64,000 nucleotides of DNA from Liolophura sinensis (taxonomy: Eukaryota > Mollusca > Polyplacophora > Chitonida > Chitonidae), in contig NC_088307.1 of assembly GCF_032854445.1 (NCBI RefSeq), positions 4,590,001 through 4,654,000 of the forward strand, read 5' to 3'. Shown here one piece after another: positions 1 through 9,858 of the stretch. The notes under the pieces are model-generated. The model was given only the letters and a program-made list of their open reading frames with translations. It searched no databases and was not told the origin of the DNA. How positions within the stretch are numbered: the first letter of the stretch is position 1; the number at the start of each line of letters is the position of its first letter. The position numbers were made by a program, and so were the translations under genes.

Positions 1-319
1 TAAAATCTCACTCACTGGTCCACGGGAGACACACAGCCAATGGGATAACGTGTATCAAAGCGACATTCATTGGAAGCCAACACGTGTTGGTATCTGCTTT
101 GCTTTTACTTTACCGGCATATGGAAGATTCACCAAGCTAAAGGCAAATTAACGCCCAATTTTGTTTTATGCCCACTAAACCTTATCTCCACAGTTTATAT
201 ATATTGAAGGCCTAACTTTAATTTTATTACAGCCAACACTCTTTTCGACCTCCACAGAAAGGTCAGCATTTAAGGGACGCGAACATTTCCCTCTCTTTAA
301 AGCTATTTTCACATCACTG

Positions 320-672
320 TGAGTCGTAACATTACTACAGTAATGATTGTTACGTCATTGTCAATCGTATAACCTTACTACAGCAATGGTAGTTACATCA
401 CTATCGGTCGTAACATTACTACAACAATGGTTGTTACATCACTGTCTGTCGTAACATTACTACAATAACGGTAGTTACATCGCTATCAGTCGTAACATTA
501 CGACAATAATTTCAGTTACAAAACTGTCAGTCGTGACATATACTACACTAATGGCAGTTGTGTCACTATCAGTCGTGTGACATTACTACAACAATGGTGA
601 CATTACTACAACAATGGTAGTTGAGTTACTATGTGTTGTAACCTTACTAGAATAATGGTAGCTATATCAACA
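320..672. repeat. Imperfect ~42-bp tandem repeat upstream of the channel exon
   Basis: About eight diverged units of the form 'GTCGTAACATTACTACAA..ATGGTAGTTACATCACTATCA' run up to roughly 50 bp before the acceptor of the channel exon. This is intronic satellite-like sequence. Several units differ by substitutions, and one is shortened near 590-615. Confidence 0.75.
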
Positions 673-720
673 GCATGGCTATGTAGTTTTATACTACAAT
701 ATTGTTTCTTTTGCTATTAG

Positions 721-1199
721 TAGGTCGGTTTACTTGCCTGATGGGACTCATCCACCTGGAGAGAGAATTCGGCTACTACTTCATACAGATCTATTTACCC
801 AGCATTCTCATCGTCTGCGTATCGTGGATCTCATTCTGGCTCTCACCGGAAGCGACCCCAGCGCGTGTGACCATTGGACTCATCACCGTCCTCACCATGA
901 CGACACAGAGTTCGAAAGCGCGCGAGGCTCTTCCGCACGTGTCCTACATCACTGCTATAGACATTTGGATGTCGGCCAGCACCTCGTTCGTGTTCCTCGC
1001 CATGATCGAGTATGCTGTCGTCAACATGTTGTCGCGGAGGAAAGCGAACAAAGCGGAGGTCAGGCCTGCGGGCTGTGAGAAAAATGATATCGGACAAGTT
1101 GTAGCAGGGTTTGTAGTCACTGCTGAGATGCTGGACGTGTTTTGTCGAATATCATTTCCGGTGTTGTTTCTGATATTTCAGGTTTCATACTGGCCGTAA
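721..1199 (+). CDS. Cys-loop ligand-gated anion channel subunit, terminal exon (TM1-TM4), partial
   Basis: This is the last coding exon of a pentameric ligand-gated ion channel subunit of the glycine/glutamate/GABA-gated anion family. The reading frame contains a pre-TM1 segment (FTC...HLERE). TM1 contains GYYFIQIYLPS and SWISFWL. The PATPARV-type TM1-TM2 linker is followed by a TM2 ending VLTMTTQSS. The TM2-TM3 loop reads LPHVSYITAIDIWM, TM3 follows, and a TM4-like FPVLFLIFQVSYW runs directly to TAA. The Pro-Ala-Arg before TM2 is the signature of anion-selective members. A pyrimidine-rich acceptor ends at 720 (TTAG) or 723 (TAG); both sites are phase 1 and 3 nt apart. The TM3-TM4 loop is only about 40 residues, short for the family. 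The N-terminal ligand-binding exons must lie upstream of the window. Whether glycine, glutamate, GABA or another ligand opens it cannot be told from this exon. Confidence 0.85.
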
Positions 1200-1245
1200 T
1201 TATTTATTACCCCAGCAGTCTTAGTATATATAACACCTTCTTGTT

Positions 1246-1251
1246 AATAAA
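1246..1251 (+). terminator. Polyadenylation signal of the Cys-loop receptor gene
   Basis: A canonical AATAAA lies 47 nt after the TAA stop of the channel exon. Its position and spacing suit the 3' end of that transcript. This is position-based and there is no transcript evidence. Confidence 0.5.
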
Positions 1252-1332
1252 TTCGCACAAAAGTTCGCCATTTTGATCTGATATTTGATTCTCATTTTGA
1301 GCCGATTGTATTATATTGATCTAAAAGAGTTC

Positions 1333-1480
1333 GTGAAGGTCTGTCAACAATCTGCGGATGGTCGTGGGTTCCCCTTGGCTGTGCTCGGTTTCCTCCCACC
1401 ATAATGCTGGCCGCCGTCGTATAAGTGAAATATTCTTGAGTTCGGCGTAAAACACCAATAAAATAAATAAATAAATAAAA
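1333..1480 (+). repeat. SINE family A, 5'-truncated copy
   Basis: This has the 3' two thirds of the common SINE: the TGCGGATGGTCGTGGGTT segment, ACCATAATGCTGGCCGCCGTCG, CTTGAGTTCGGCGTAAAACACC and an (AAAT)n tail. The tRNA-like head is missing. It lies just downstream of the channel gene's polyadenylation signal. Confidence 0.85.
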
Positions 1481-2470
1481 CGATTACTGAAATCCACAAA
1501 AATCTAATTAGTCTGACTTTGATTGTATATTTACATGTAACCTACATGAGTGCGATTGTCCTAAACGAGGTAAAGTGTTCGATTATTTAAAATGTACAAA
1601 TGTCCATCACATGCTACATGCGTGTTTTAACATTTATTCGTCAAAGTTTACCATTACCTAGATGTATTACAAATTGGCACGCATGCTTCATATAAATATC
1701 TTGGGGTGTAATGATTGTAAAACATAGTAATCATTTAATTTGTTTAAGTGTATGCATGCCTCCCCCCCCCCCCAATGCTACCCCCTCCCAAGATTCCTTG
1801 TCATTTGTGATGTGTTCATTATCCAGTTGAATTAGTTATATATCAACGACTTAATGAAAAATGTATTTAAAGCCGAAGATTAGGGCGTCATTTTTGTAAT
1901 TAATGAAGCTCTGTCATGACGTCTCTGGACATGTCTGTGATAGACTTCTATATATCAGCAAAACCTTGTAATGAACGCGTGTTAATTGATATTTTGCATG
2001 GCTAAAATGACGTGCATTCCGCGTGGTTACATTTTGTAGTTATACGACTAGAACGAAAGAAACAAAACAAAAACAAAAGAAAACCCCAAAACAAAAGAGA
2101 CAAAATGATAAAAAAAAATAATAATATTTAAGTGAGCATGAGTAGAGGAAAGCTGTGTCTAAAGTCTCCTTGCTTACATTTTTGTTCTTATTGACATAAA
2201 ATGCAGACAGATGTTTGAACCATATAAGGTGTCACCGACTTCACAGTTTTGTTCGTCACCAATCACTAGTAATGTGTGCAATGTAGGAATGGACTCGTAT
2301 AATGTGTATGGCCAAACATTAGACAACTACACATCACAAAAATGTCTCACAATGGTAAAAAAACCAAGTATTATCAACAGGCCACAAAGCCGACAATTCA
2401 ATTTGGCGACAATTTGCTGACTCGACAGCTGACTTCCTTTTGGGCTGTGAAATGCTGTGAAAGTTGTCGC
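1481..2470. other. Intergenic, no gene recognised
   Basis: AT-rich sequence with a poly-C run near 1762-1773 and an A-rich stretch near 2050-2130. The short open frames here show no domain signature. I see no other structure. Confidence 0.5.
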
Positions 2471-2471
2471 A

Positions 2472-3219
2472 AGATTTATGGGGGGCCAAATTAACATTTA
2501 ATTGAAAATTATCGATATTGATAAATGATTTACCAATATAAATAAATGATTGATCGATATCGATAAATAGTACTACTATCGACATCTATAAATGATTTAA
2601 CGATGTCAATAAACGAAACGGCGATATCGGAAAATGAATTAGCGATATCGATAAACACCACTATATATCTATATCGATAATTCCACCTTTTTAACCTTCT
2701 CATAATTACTGTTCCTTCCTGACATGTCGTAATGCTTTTAACCGGAAGTTTCAAAATTTTACCAGAACGACGTAAAAAGAATGAAATTTGCTGAGTACTT
2801 GCACTTGCACTACTCGTGCTACAGTGTGCTCGTCCTAAACACTGCACAGTTTGATGCATCAAATCACCGACCTAAGTCAGACGGCCCTGATTCTGCTGCT
2901 TTATTTCTTCGATGGCTGGCCATGCTGCGTTGGCCATTGTAAATACGGATGTTTTTTCTCCGCGTGTGTTTCTTAACATGGCAGAGGAGGCAGTCATTAC
3001 CATTGAAACCAACAATGAACATTGTTTATAGATATCGCCATCTATCGCTAATTCATTTACGTATATCCATAAATTATTTATCGATATCGATATATCTCTA
3101 ACATTTATCGATATCGATAAATCCTTTATCGATATCGTTTAATGAATTAGCAATCGGTAAATATTTATCGATATCGATAATTTTCGATTCAGTGTTAATT
3201 TTGCGCCCCATATATTTGT
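2472..3219. mobile_element. MITE-like element with long inverted ends of ATCGAT-rich repeats
   Basis: The left end (2479-2520: TATGGGGGGCC..ATTAACA..GAAAATTATCGATAT) is repeated in inverse orientation at 3171-3212. Inside each end lie about 160-180 bp of short units built on TATCGATATCGATAAATGA. These run inward in opposite orientation, at roughly 2508-2682 and 3027-3190. The central ~340 bp is ordinary sequence without an open frame worth reporting. Terminal inverted repeats with no transposase suggest a non-autonomous DNA transposon. A folded-back satellite is the alternative. The target-site duplication is not clear. Confidence 0.6.
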
Positions 3220-4210
3220 CCTTTGATTTCTCGTTGGCATTGAGTTAAACATATTTTTCATCAAAGCTTTTAGGTCACAGTTTGCATAAAGATACCGAAT
3301 ATAAGACTCAAAAGCAACATTTACTTTTGTGTTTTGCAAGTAAATCTTTTGCCTGCGAGGCCACTCGTTCAAAAGTGTAAGAAGAATTGTCAAGAGGTAT
3401 AATTATCAGGTACTTTTGAGATGCGGTCATTTTCTATTTCGGCTCTACCCGTTTTTTGTCCGTCCATAAACCAGACCGTCGTTAAAGAAATTATGTTCTC
3501 TTGAATACCGTTTAAGGTACCGATTAAATAAACCACTCAATCTATGAATTAGTCGATGAGTCAGTCAAACGATTGTCCAATTCACGTTTTCCCGCAGCAA
3601 CGATAGATGTAACGTGTCAGGGAATATGGCGGAAAAGTTTGCATTATTAATGCTTTGAATTGTCGCAGAAACAATTACTTATTTTTACAGTCCTTTGTAC
3701 TTTACGGACCCTATATTGTATTCCCACAAATGATTGAACATGTAGTTTCTTTTTACATTTTAGCTTTAGGCTATATATTGACTCTTCTTTTATCTCAGAA
3801 CTGCGACTTCCGAACACTGGTATTCATGCGCGTCGAAATGTCCGTACTGCTGAGGAAGTCGTCGTGTATGTGCCCCAGATGTGCCTATACAGAGTCACGC
3901 AGAGACATCCTGTCCATGTCATGTTACTAAGTGGAATATTTCACAAAGTCATGCTATTAATTGATTATCACTTAAGATACATTATCTTATCACGCTGTGG
4001 AGATTTTCACCTAGTCAGGTTGTGCCTGCACATGTACATGTGTGTCCATAAATGAAGCTCGCCTCTGTTAGCACTTTTGTGTTGCTGTCAACAAAGCCAC
4101 ATTATTTACATTTCTGACGCCCTTCGCATCACCAGTGTAACAAAGCCAAGCGCACTGAACAACATACCAGGCTGTGGAAGCACCACAGTTTCCAGACCAT
4201 CATCATCTCA
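3220..4210. other. Intergenic, no gene recognised
   Basis: Unique-looking AT-rich sequence. Short open frames near 3655-4055 have no recognisable domain, conserved cysteine spacing or splice-bounded exon, and are treated as chance. Confidence 0.45.
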
Positions 4211-4309
4211 TATTGGAAGACCTGAGAACAAACCTCGGTCGGGTCACACTGAAGATTTTAAATATGATACTTCTTGCAGGTATGAGTTATTATAACACAA
4301 AATAAGAGG

Positions 4310-4610
4310 AACGCTTCAGTTGATTAATGGTTAGAGCGTCCGCCTCGAAATCGGGAGACCTGGGATCAATCCCGGATCGGGTCATACGAACGACTTTAAA
4401 ATTGTACCTACCTCGCTTGGGGCTGAGCACTGAGAGCTAAGAGGAAGGGCCCGGTGTCAGTATTATGTGACTGAGCGGGGTGTCATGTCTGGTGTCAGAG
4501 GTGGCAGCACTTTGGGACCATGGACTCGCCAAGCCACACGAAGACACATTATATGTACACACACAAAATGACTCTTCGTCATGAAATAATAGTGTGGAAA
4601 GTTTTCCGGT
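4310..4610 (+). repeat. SINE family B (tRNA-derived), near full length
   Basis: The head resembles a tRNA: GGTTAGAGCGTCCGCCTCG is an A-box-like region and GGGATCAATCCCGG is a B-box-like region. The body follows (GGTGTCAGTATTATGTGACTG, then a segment ending GGACTCGCC) and the tail is CACACACAAAATGACTC. Two further copies in the window share this body. A fragment of a related head lies just upstream at about 4215-4285. This is a retroposon and not a functional tRNA gene. Confidence 0.7.
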
Positions 4611-4949
4611 GTATCAACTGCGTCTCGACGATCTGGAAATATGTACATGAGGCTGTTCCAAGCGATATTTCATTCCACTCAGATAACATTCTCGTTGCGG
4701 ACATTTTGCTTAATGAGCTACGATATATCTCCAGTATTGCATAACGACTTGCATAATGTGTGATTGCTTCCGTGCTTTCGCCTCGGGTTACTCTAGCCCG
4801 TACCAGTACATCAAACGTGGACACTTGTGTTCAGGAAGTCATCCAAAATTATTTATGATATGATTCACAACCTCACCTCGCCCACTCCTTAACAAACATG
4901 GCAGGGGATGCTCAGTCCGAAAGGTATGCACTTAGTTCAAACAGCGGCC

Positions 4950-5205
4950 CCCCCGTGATGAGTCGGGCTATACCAAAGGCTTTATAAATGATACTTGCTG
5001 TTGCCTCGCTTGGCGCTAGAGTAAGGAAAAATGACTTGTTGGCCTGGTGTCAGTATAATGTGACTGGGTGGGGTGTCACGTCTGGTGTCTTCGGCATGAC
5101 AGTTCAGTGGCACTTTGGCTGCATGGACTCGCCCTGCCACAAGAAGACGTAATATATGTGTACACACACCAAATGACTTCTCGTCATCATATGACGTCAA
5201 GCATA
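4950..5205 (+). repeat. SINE family B, second copy (head degraded)
   Basis: It shares with the copy at 4310 the strings GTCAGTATAATGTGACTGGG, GGGGTGTCACGTCTGGTGTC, CATGGACTCGCC and the CACACACCAAATGACTTCT tail. The tRNA-like head is mostly gone. Confidence 0.65.
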
Positions 5206-5717
5206 CACATACATTCTAGAGTTACATGTTTTGCTGTTTGTCACGTTTGTGAAGTTTACTCATGCAGAGTATACTTATGCCCACGAGTGAGATATGCTAC
5301 GGTTTAAAACCAGCTTTGCAGCACGAAATTTAGCACGAAGTTTAGCACGTAAGATACCAAAGTAGCCCATAATCTACGTTTGACATTTTTACACCACCCC
5401 TAAACCATGAAAGGTACATTCCAAGTTGATGATCGCACGAATCTGCCAAAGAATCACAAGATTTAGTCGCAATTAATTGTATATGTATACAATTAGTCAC
5501 AATTAATATGTTAATAATAAAGACAGGCCCAGATCATATGGTTTCATACAGTACTTCCAATGTTTGTTTTCCTCCATACTTTTTGCGGCAAATATGGAGT
5601 GAAATGTAATTGATCTAATGCTAATGATATGTGATCATTATTCTGTGTTCACGTCGATTTCTGCGTAATTCTTATTTCTGCATTTACCAAACTACAGTGA
5701 CTTGTAATGGTAGCATT

Positions 5718-5968
5718 AATTTATTTATTTGATTGGTGTTACGCGATACTCCAAAATATTTCACTTATACGACGGTATTATGGTGGGAAGAAACCGACCA
5801 GAGCCCGGAGGATACCCACGACCATTCGCAGGTTGTTGGCAGACTTTCTCAAGTACGGCCGGAGAGGATGAGCATGAGCTGGACTTGATTTCACGGCGAC
5901 TGCATTGGTGAGAGCCTCCTGTTTCATTACGTTGCGCTAGCGCCCTAACCAACTGAGCTATATGAGGC
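5718..5968 (-). repeat. SINE family A, full-length minus-strand copy
   Basis: Read on the minus strand it has a tRNA-like head (AGCTCAGTTGGTTAGGGCGC), a B-box-like segment, the GGTCGTGGGTATCC body and an AAATAAATTAA tail at 5718. Diverged from the other copies. Confidence 0.8.
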
Positions 5969-6049
5969 AACTGTAGTAACGTTAGTATATTAATCACAAT
6001 TACGTTTTCTTTGCATGTTTCCGTCGTACATGGTGCTGAATTTCTACTA

Positions 6050-6265
6050 CATGTATTTATGCATTTACATTAACAGTTGGAATAAAACCTTGACTGAGGC
6101 AAATTAACAAGAGGCTGTATTTCACCGGTTACGTGTGATCATTTACTACGGTACCTATCGCATTCGTCGCTGCTCAGCTGGCCTTGAACTCACAACATTG
6201 GTGCGAGGATCCTTGCTCTTTATGCTGCGCTACCGCGTTAACCAACTGAGCCACGGAGGCCCCCC
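6050..6265 (-). repeat. Composite SINE family D (family-A-type head, different body)
   Basis: On the minus strand it starts with GGCCTCCGTGGCTCAGTTGG and GTTGTGAGTTCAAGG, a tRNA-like head like family A. It then continues into a different body (CAGCGACGAATGCGATAGG ... CCTCAGTCAAGGTTTTATTC). The same body and its tail (AATTTATTAGACGTCACTGG) occur near 12000-12180, 18570-18790, 25060-25200 and 46430-46640. Confidence 0.6.
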
Positions 6266-6499
6266 AAATTTAGCTATGTCTGTGATATCGACGATGATGC
6301 TTTGACAGCAGCATTATTCACTAGCTCGAAGGAAGGGATGTTCAGCTTATGTAAATGTCAAGTGTGTTACTCACTTGACACTGTTTGCTGGACTCAGACA
6401 ATGTCTCAATCAGTTTGTCATAAAGAAAGAAAAGAAGAGTGAAACTTTGGCGGATTCTTCTTAATCTGCAATTCCAACGGGTTCTGAAATGTTTTACCT

Positions 6500-6940
6500 T
6501 CAGCAAGGCATATCTTGGAAGCTATGAGTCGAAACAGACATTCGTATACCAGCGGTCAATTAAAATGGACATTCTGGCTCAATAATCGCAGGGCTAAGAC
6601 CCAAAACGACCTTTATCACAAACCACCAAAGAAAAAATATGTAAAGTACGAAATTAAGGCAGAATCATGCAAAGAGAAGCAGTCAGTGATGTTGTAAAGA
6701 CGCGTGGAATGTTGTAGGCGAATAAATGAAGTCGTGTACCATGTTAGTGTATAAGTTGCCGGTAGTCAAACCGTGTATGTCAGTTGCGCTCTGATTGCAA
6801 CCGTTCATATATCCATAGTTGCGATATCATTCAACACGATGAATATACTTCCCCTATCCCAGGGTTAAGCGGAATTAGACACAATTATAAAACATAGCGC
6901 CAGAGATTTTGGACCTTCTGTCCATATTTTCTTACAATAT
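6500..6940 (+). repeat. Dispersed repeat family E, copy 1 (homeobox-like string)
   Basis: Homologous sequence recurs at 13610-14345 and, inverted, at 40000-40500. Shared blocks include GGTTAAGCGGAATTAGACAC, the GCGCTCTGATTGCAACCGTTC region and CAAACCACCAAAGA. This copy keeps a 60-codon frame (6515-6697) containing FWLNNRRAK, like homeodomain recognition helix WFQNRRAK. It is preceded by YTSGQL, like a homeodomain start (FTSEQL). The region between is too short to be a homeodomain. It may be a decayed, internally deleted copy or a coincidence. Confidence 0.5.
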
Positions 6941-7640
6941 AAATATGCTCATTGTAAAACTGAAAAAAGTTGTTGTGAAGGGGTTTGATGGAATATCCTT
7001 AACACCAGGCCAATTACATAAATTCTCATGAACTATATTTGAGTAAATGTTTACTTGTACGTCTTGAAATAAGATATACCTATCTTTATTGTTGGGCATA
7101 ATTATTCACATATTGAACACTAAAAAGACATATTTTCTGAAAGGAAAAAAATATTTTCTGTAAGACGACAATGACTTGTAGGGCTTTTCAAGTTGTGTTT
7201 GTGTGTTGATAATTCGGTAAACATTTCCGTGTGACCTCACATTAGGGTATATTAGTTCAGGCGTCATACCCAGTAAGCAGTTGAGCTTACTCCTTGGTCA
7301 ACAATTTAGAGTGACGTCACCTATCGTCGGACGTTAAAGATTAATGAAGCATTTTTTTAGATTAGCAAAGTGGTGTTGGAGAACGAATTAGAACCTGTTT
7401 GTGTCTGTAACATAATGTTCATATAAAATACATTTTCTGAGAATAAAAAATACTGGATACCTTTTAAATAGCTTAGAAGGAGACAGAATCGCCAAATGGC
7501 TGACAGTGGACAAAGGCTTTCCTGGCTTAATTCTCCTAGCCTTCATCGCTCTTGAACAAATCTTCCATATCTAAAATTTATCTTAAGTCGGGTATAGCCA
7601 GTCAGAAAAATTCTGTTATCCCTCATCGCCCCCTGGTTCC
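6941..7640. other. Intergenic, no gene recognised
   Basis: Low-complexity AT-rich sequence with no splice-bounded exon or repeat unit that I can recognise. Confidence 0.4.
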
Positions 7641-8085
7641 AGAATCCGGAATTGTATAAATCACGTTATAGCCCACATTAAGTGTCATTAATGTGCCAAG
7701 TGTGATGTCTGTAGGTGCAGTATCAATGGGGACATGGGCCACTGCTATTCAAACTGCTGTTCACCTACTCGCCCGCTGGTGATAGAAATACAAAATCAAG
7801 TATTTTGGGCATGGCATGACATTATAGCCCGCATTAAGTGTTATTAATGTACCAAATATGATGTATGTAGGTGCAGTATTTATGGAGATGTGGGCCAGAC
7901 TTCTATTCAGACTGCTATTCACAGATGCGCCCCCAGGTGTAAGAATCAGGAATCATTGGCATGACGCGATAGCCCGCATTAAGTGTCATTGATGCACCAA
8001 GTATGGTGTCTGTAAGAGCAGAATTTATGGAGATATGGGATAGAGTGTTGTTCAGACTGCTATTCACAGATGCGCCCCCTGGTTA
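7640..8085. repeat. Three tandem ~150-bp diverged units
   Basis: Each unit contains ATAGCCCGCATTAAGTGTCA (starts near 7669, 7826 and 7970), GTAGGTGCAGTAT, GACTGCTATTCACAGATGCG and ends with CGCCCCCTGG. Spacing between units is about 144-157 bp. Probably a satellite or part of a transposon. Confidence 0.7.
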
Positions 8086-8395
8086 ATTGTTAAAAGCGAA
8101 CCGCAGTCTAACTTCACTCAGGTTTTGTTAAAACCGTTTGAATGTCAGCTAGCTGGAAGGAAAACAGATTGCTGTTCCAAGCCTTAGTTGTAATTATACG
8201 CAACACAATAAGCAATATTTTAGTTAAAGGTGCTACACTTTTGCAATTGTGGAATTTCTTCTTCAGAAGGTAAATATTGTCGCAAAGATGAGAAATTGAG
8301 AGATTTTACATTAAGTGTGCTTAAGTGTGCATCTCTACAGTTCAAAAATACATCTCAGTTAACTTGCGATAATCAAACGGTAAATAATAAGCAAA

Positions 8396-9490
8396 GCATG
8401 CCGTTTGGATTAGACTAAATAAAATCAAATACAAGACATCCATGCACGGTTTGGATTAGATTAAATGTAATCAAACACAACACATCCATGCTCGGTTTGG
8501 ATTAGACTAAATGTAATCAAATACAAGACATCCATGCACGGTTTGGATTAGACCAAATGTAATCAAATACAAGACATCCATGCACAGTTTTGATTAGACT
8601 AAATGTAATTAAATTCAACTCTTCCATGCACAGTTTGGATTAGACTAAATGTAATCAAATACAAGACATCCATGCTCGGTTAGGATTAGATTAATGTAAT
8701 CAAATACAAGACATCCATGCACAGTTTTGATTAGACTAAATGTAATTAAATGGAACACATCCATGCACAGTTTGAATTAGACTAAATGTAATCAAACACA
8801 AGACATCCATGCACAGTTTGGATTAGACTAAATGTAATCAAATACAACACACCCCTGCACAGTTTGGATTAGACTAAATGTAATCAAATACAACACATCC
8901 ATGCACAGTTTGGATTAGACTAAATGTAATCAAATACAACTCTTCCATGCACAGTTTAGATTAGACTAAATGTAATCAAATACAACACATCCATGCTCGG
9001 TTTGGATTAGATTAATGTAATCAAATACAAGACATCCATGCACAGTTTTGATTAGACTAAATGTAATCAAATACAAGACATCCATGCACAGTTTGAATTA
9101 GACTAAATGTAATCAAACACAAGACAGTTTGGATTAGACTAAATGTAATCAAATACAACACACCCATGCACAGTTTGGACTAGACTAAATGTAATTAAAT
9201 ACAACACATCCATGCTCGGTTTGGATTAGACTAAATGTAATCAAATACAAGACATCCATGCACAGTTTTGATTAGATTAATGTAATCAAATACAAGACAT
9301 CCATGCACAGTTTGGATTAGACTAAATTTAATCAAATACAACACACCCGTGCACAGTTTGGATTAGACTAAATGGAATGAAATACAACTCTTCCATGCAC
9401 AGTTTAGATTAGGCTAAATGTAATCAAGTACAACACACCCATGCACAGTTTGGATTAGACTAAATGGAATCAAATACAACGCATCCACAT
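8396..9490. repeat. 46-bp minisatellite, ~23 units
   Basis: The unit is CATCCATGCACAGTTTGGAT followed by TAGACTAAATGTAATCAAAT and ACAACA. Variants alternate ACAGT/TCGGT and ACAACA/ACAAGA. Some units are truncated (for example near 9121). The array ends about 330 bp before the start codon of the LU-domain gene, so it is in the 5' flank of that gene. Confidence 0.85.
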
Positions 9491-9810
9491 ACTTTATCAG
9501 TGGATTGTGCTATCTCTAGCTCAAAATAAATGACAGTAGTATTTCCAATGTCTTTCCCCTCTCTCTCCACTGCCAAAATTTTGCATCTAACATGATTCAA
9601 GTCATTTATAACATTTAAGTTTTTACAGTGTAGACTTTAATCGCACAGCGGTCTGTATTCATTTTCGAGGTGCCGATCTTGTTTCCGTCCTGTCCAGGCC
9701 TACATCTGCTCCAATTCCGGTAGATATGTGACATTTGTCGTCAGATAAGATAACCTCTCCACCTTCTGCTCAATCTCCATTCACTCAAATACATCTGTTT
9801 GACCAATCCC

Positions 9811-9858
9811 ATGTGAAAATGGCGGTCCTCTATTTACTGGCCTTAGTCGGTGTAGCAG
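9811..9858 (+). CDS. LU gene exon 1: signal peptide (with ATG-TGA just upstream)
   Basis: The start ATG at 9819 sits in a good context (A at -3, G at +4) and codes MAVLYLLALVGVA, a hydrophobic signal sequence, ending in phase 1 at GCA G|GTAAGC. Exon 2 continues with VVGGQTPCFQC, so cleavage is likely near the exon 1/2 junction. At 9811 there is a minimal ATG-TGA upstream reading frame, 8 nt before the true start. The 5' UTR and promoter are not clearly marked. Confidence 0.8.

Noticed and set aside
8396-9490. CRISPR-like array (regular repeats)
   Set aside because: Head-to-tail minisatellite without unique spacers, in an intron-rich animal genome.
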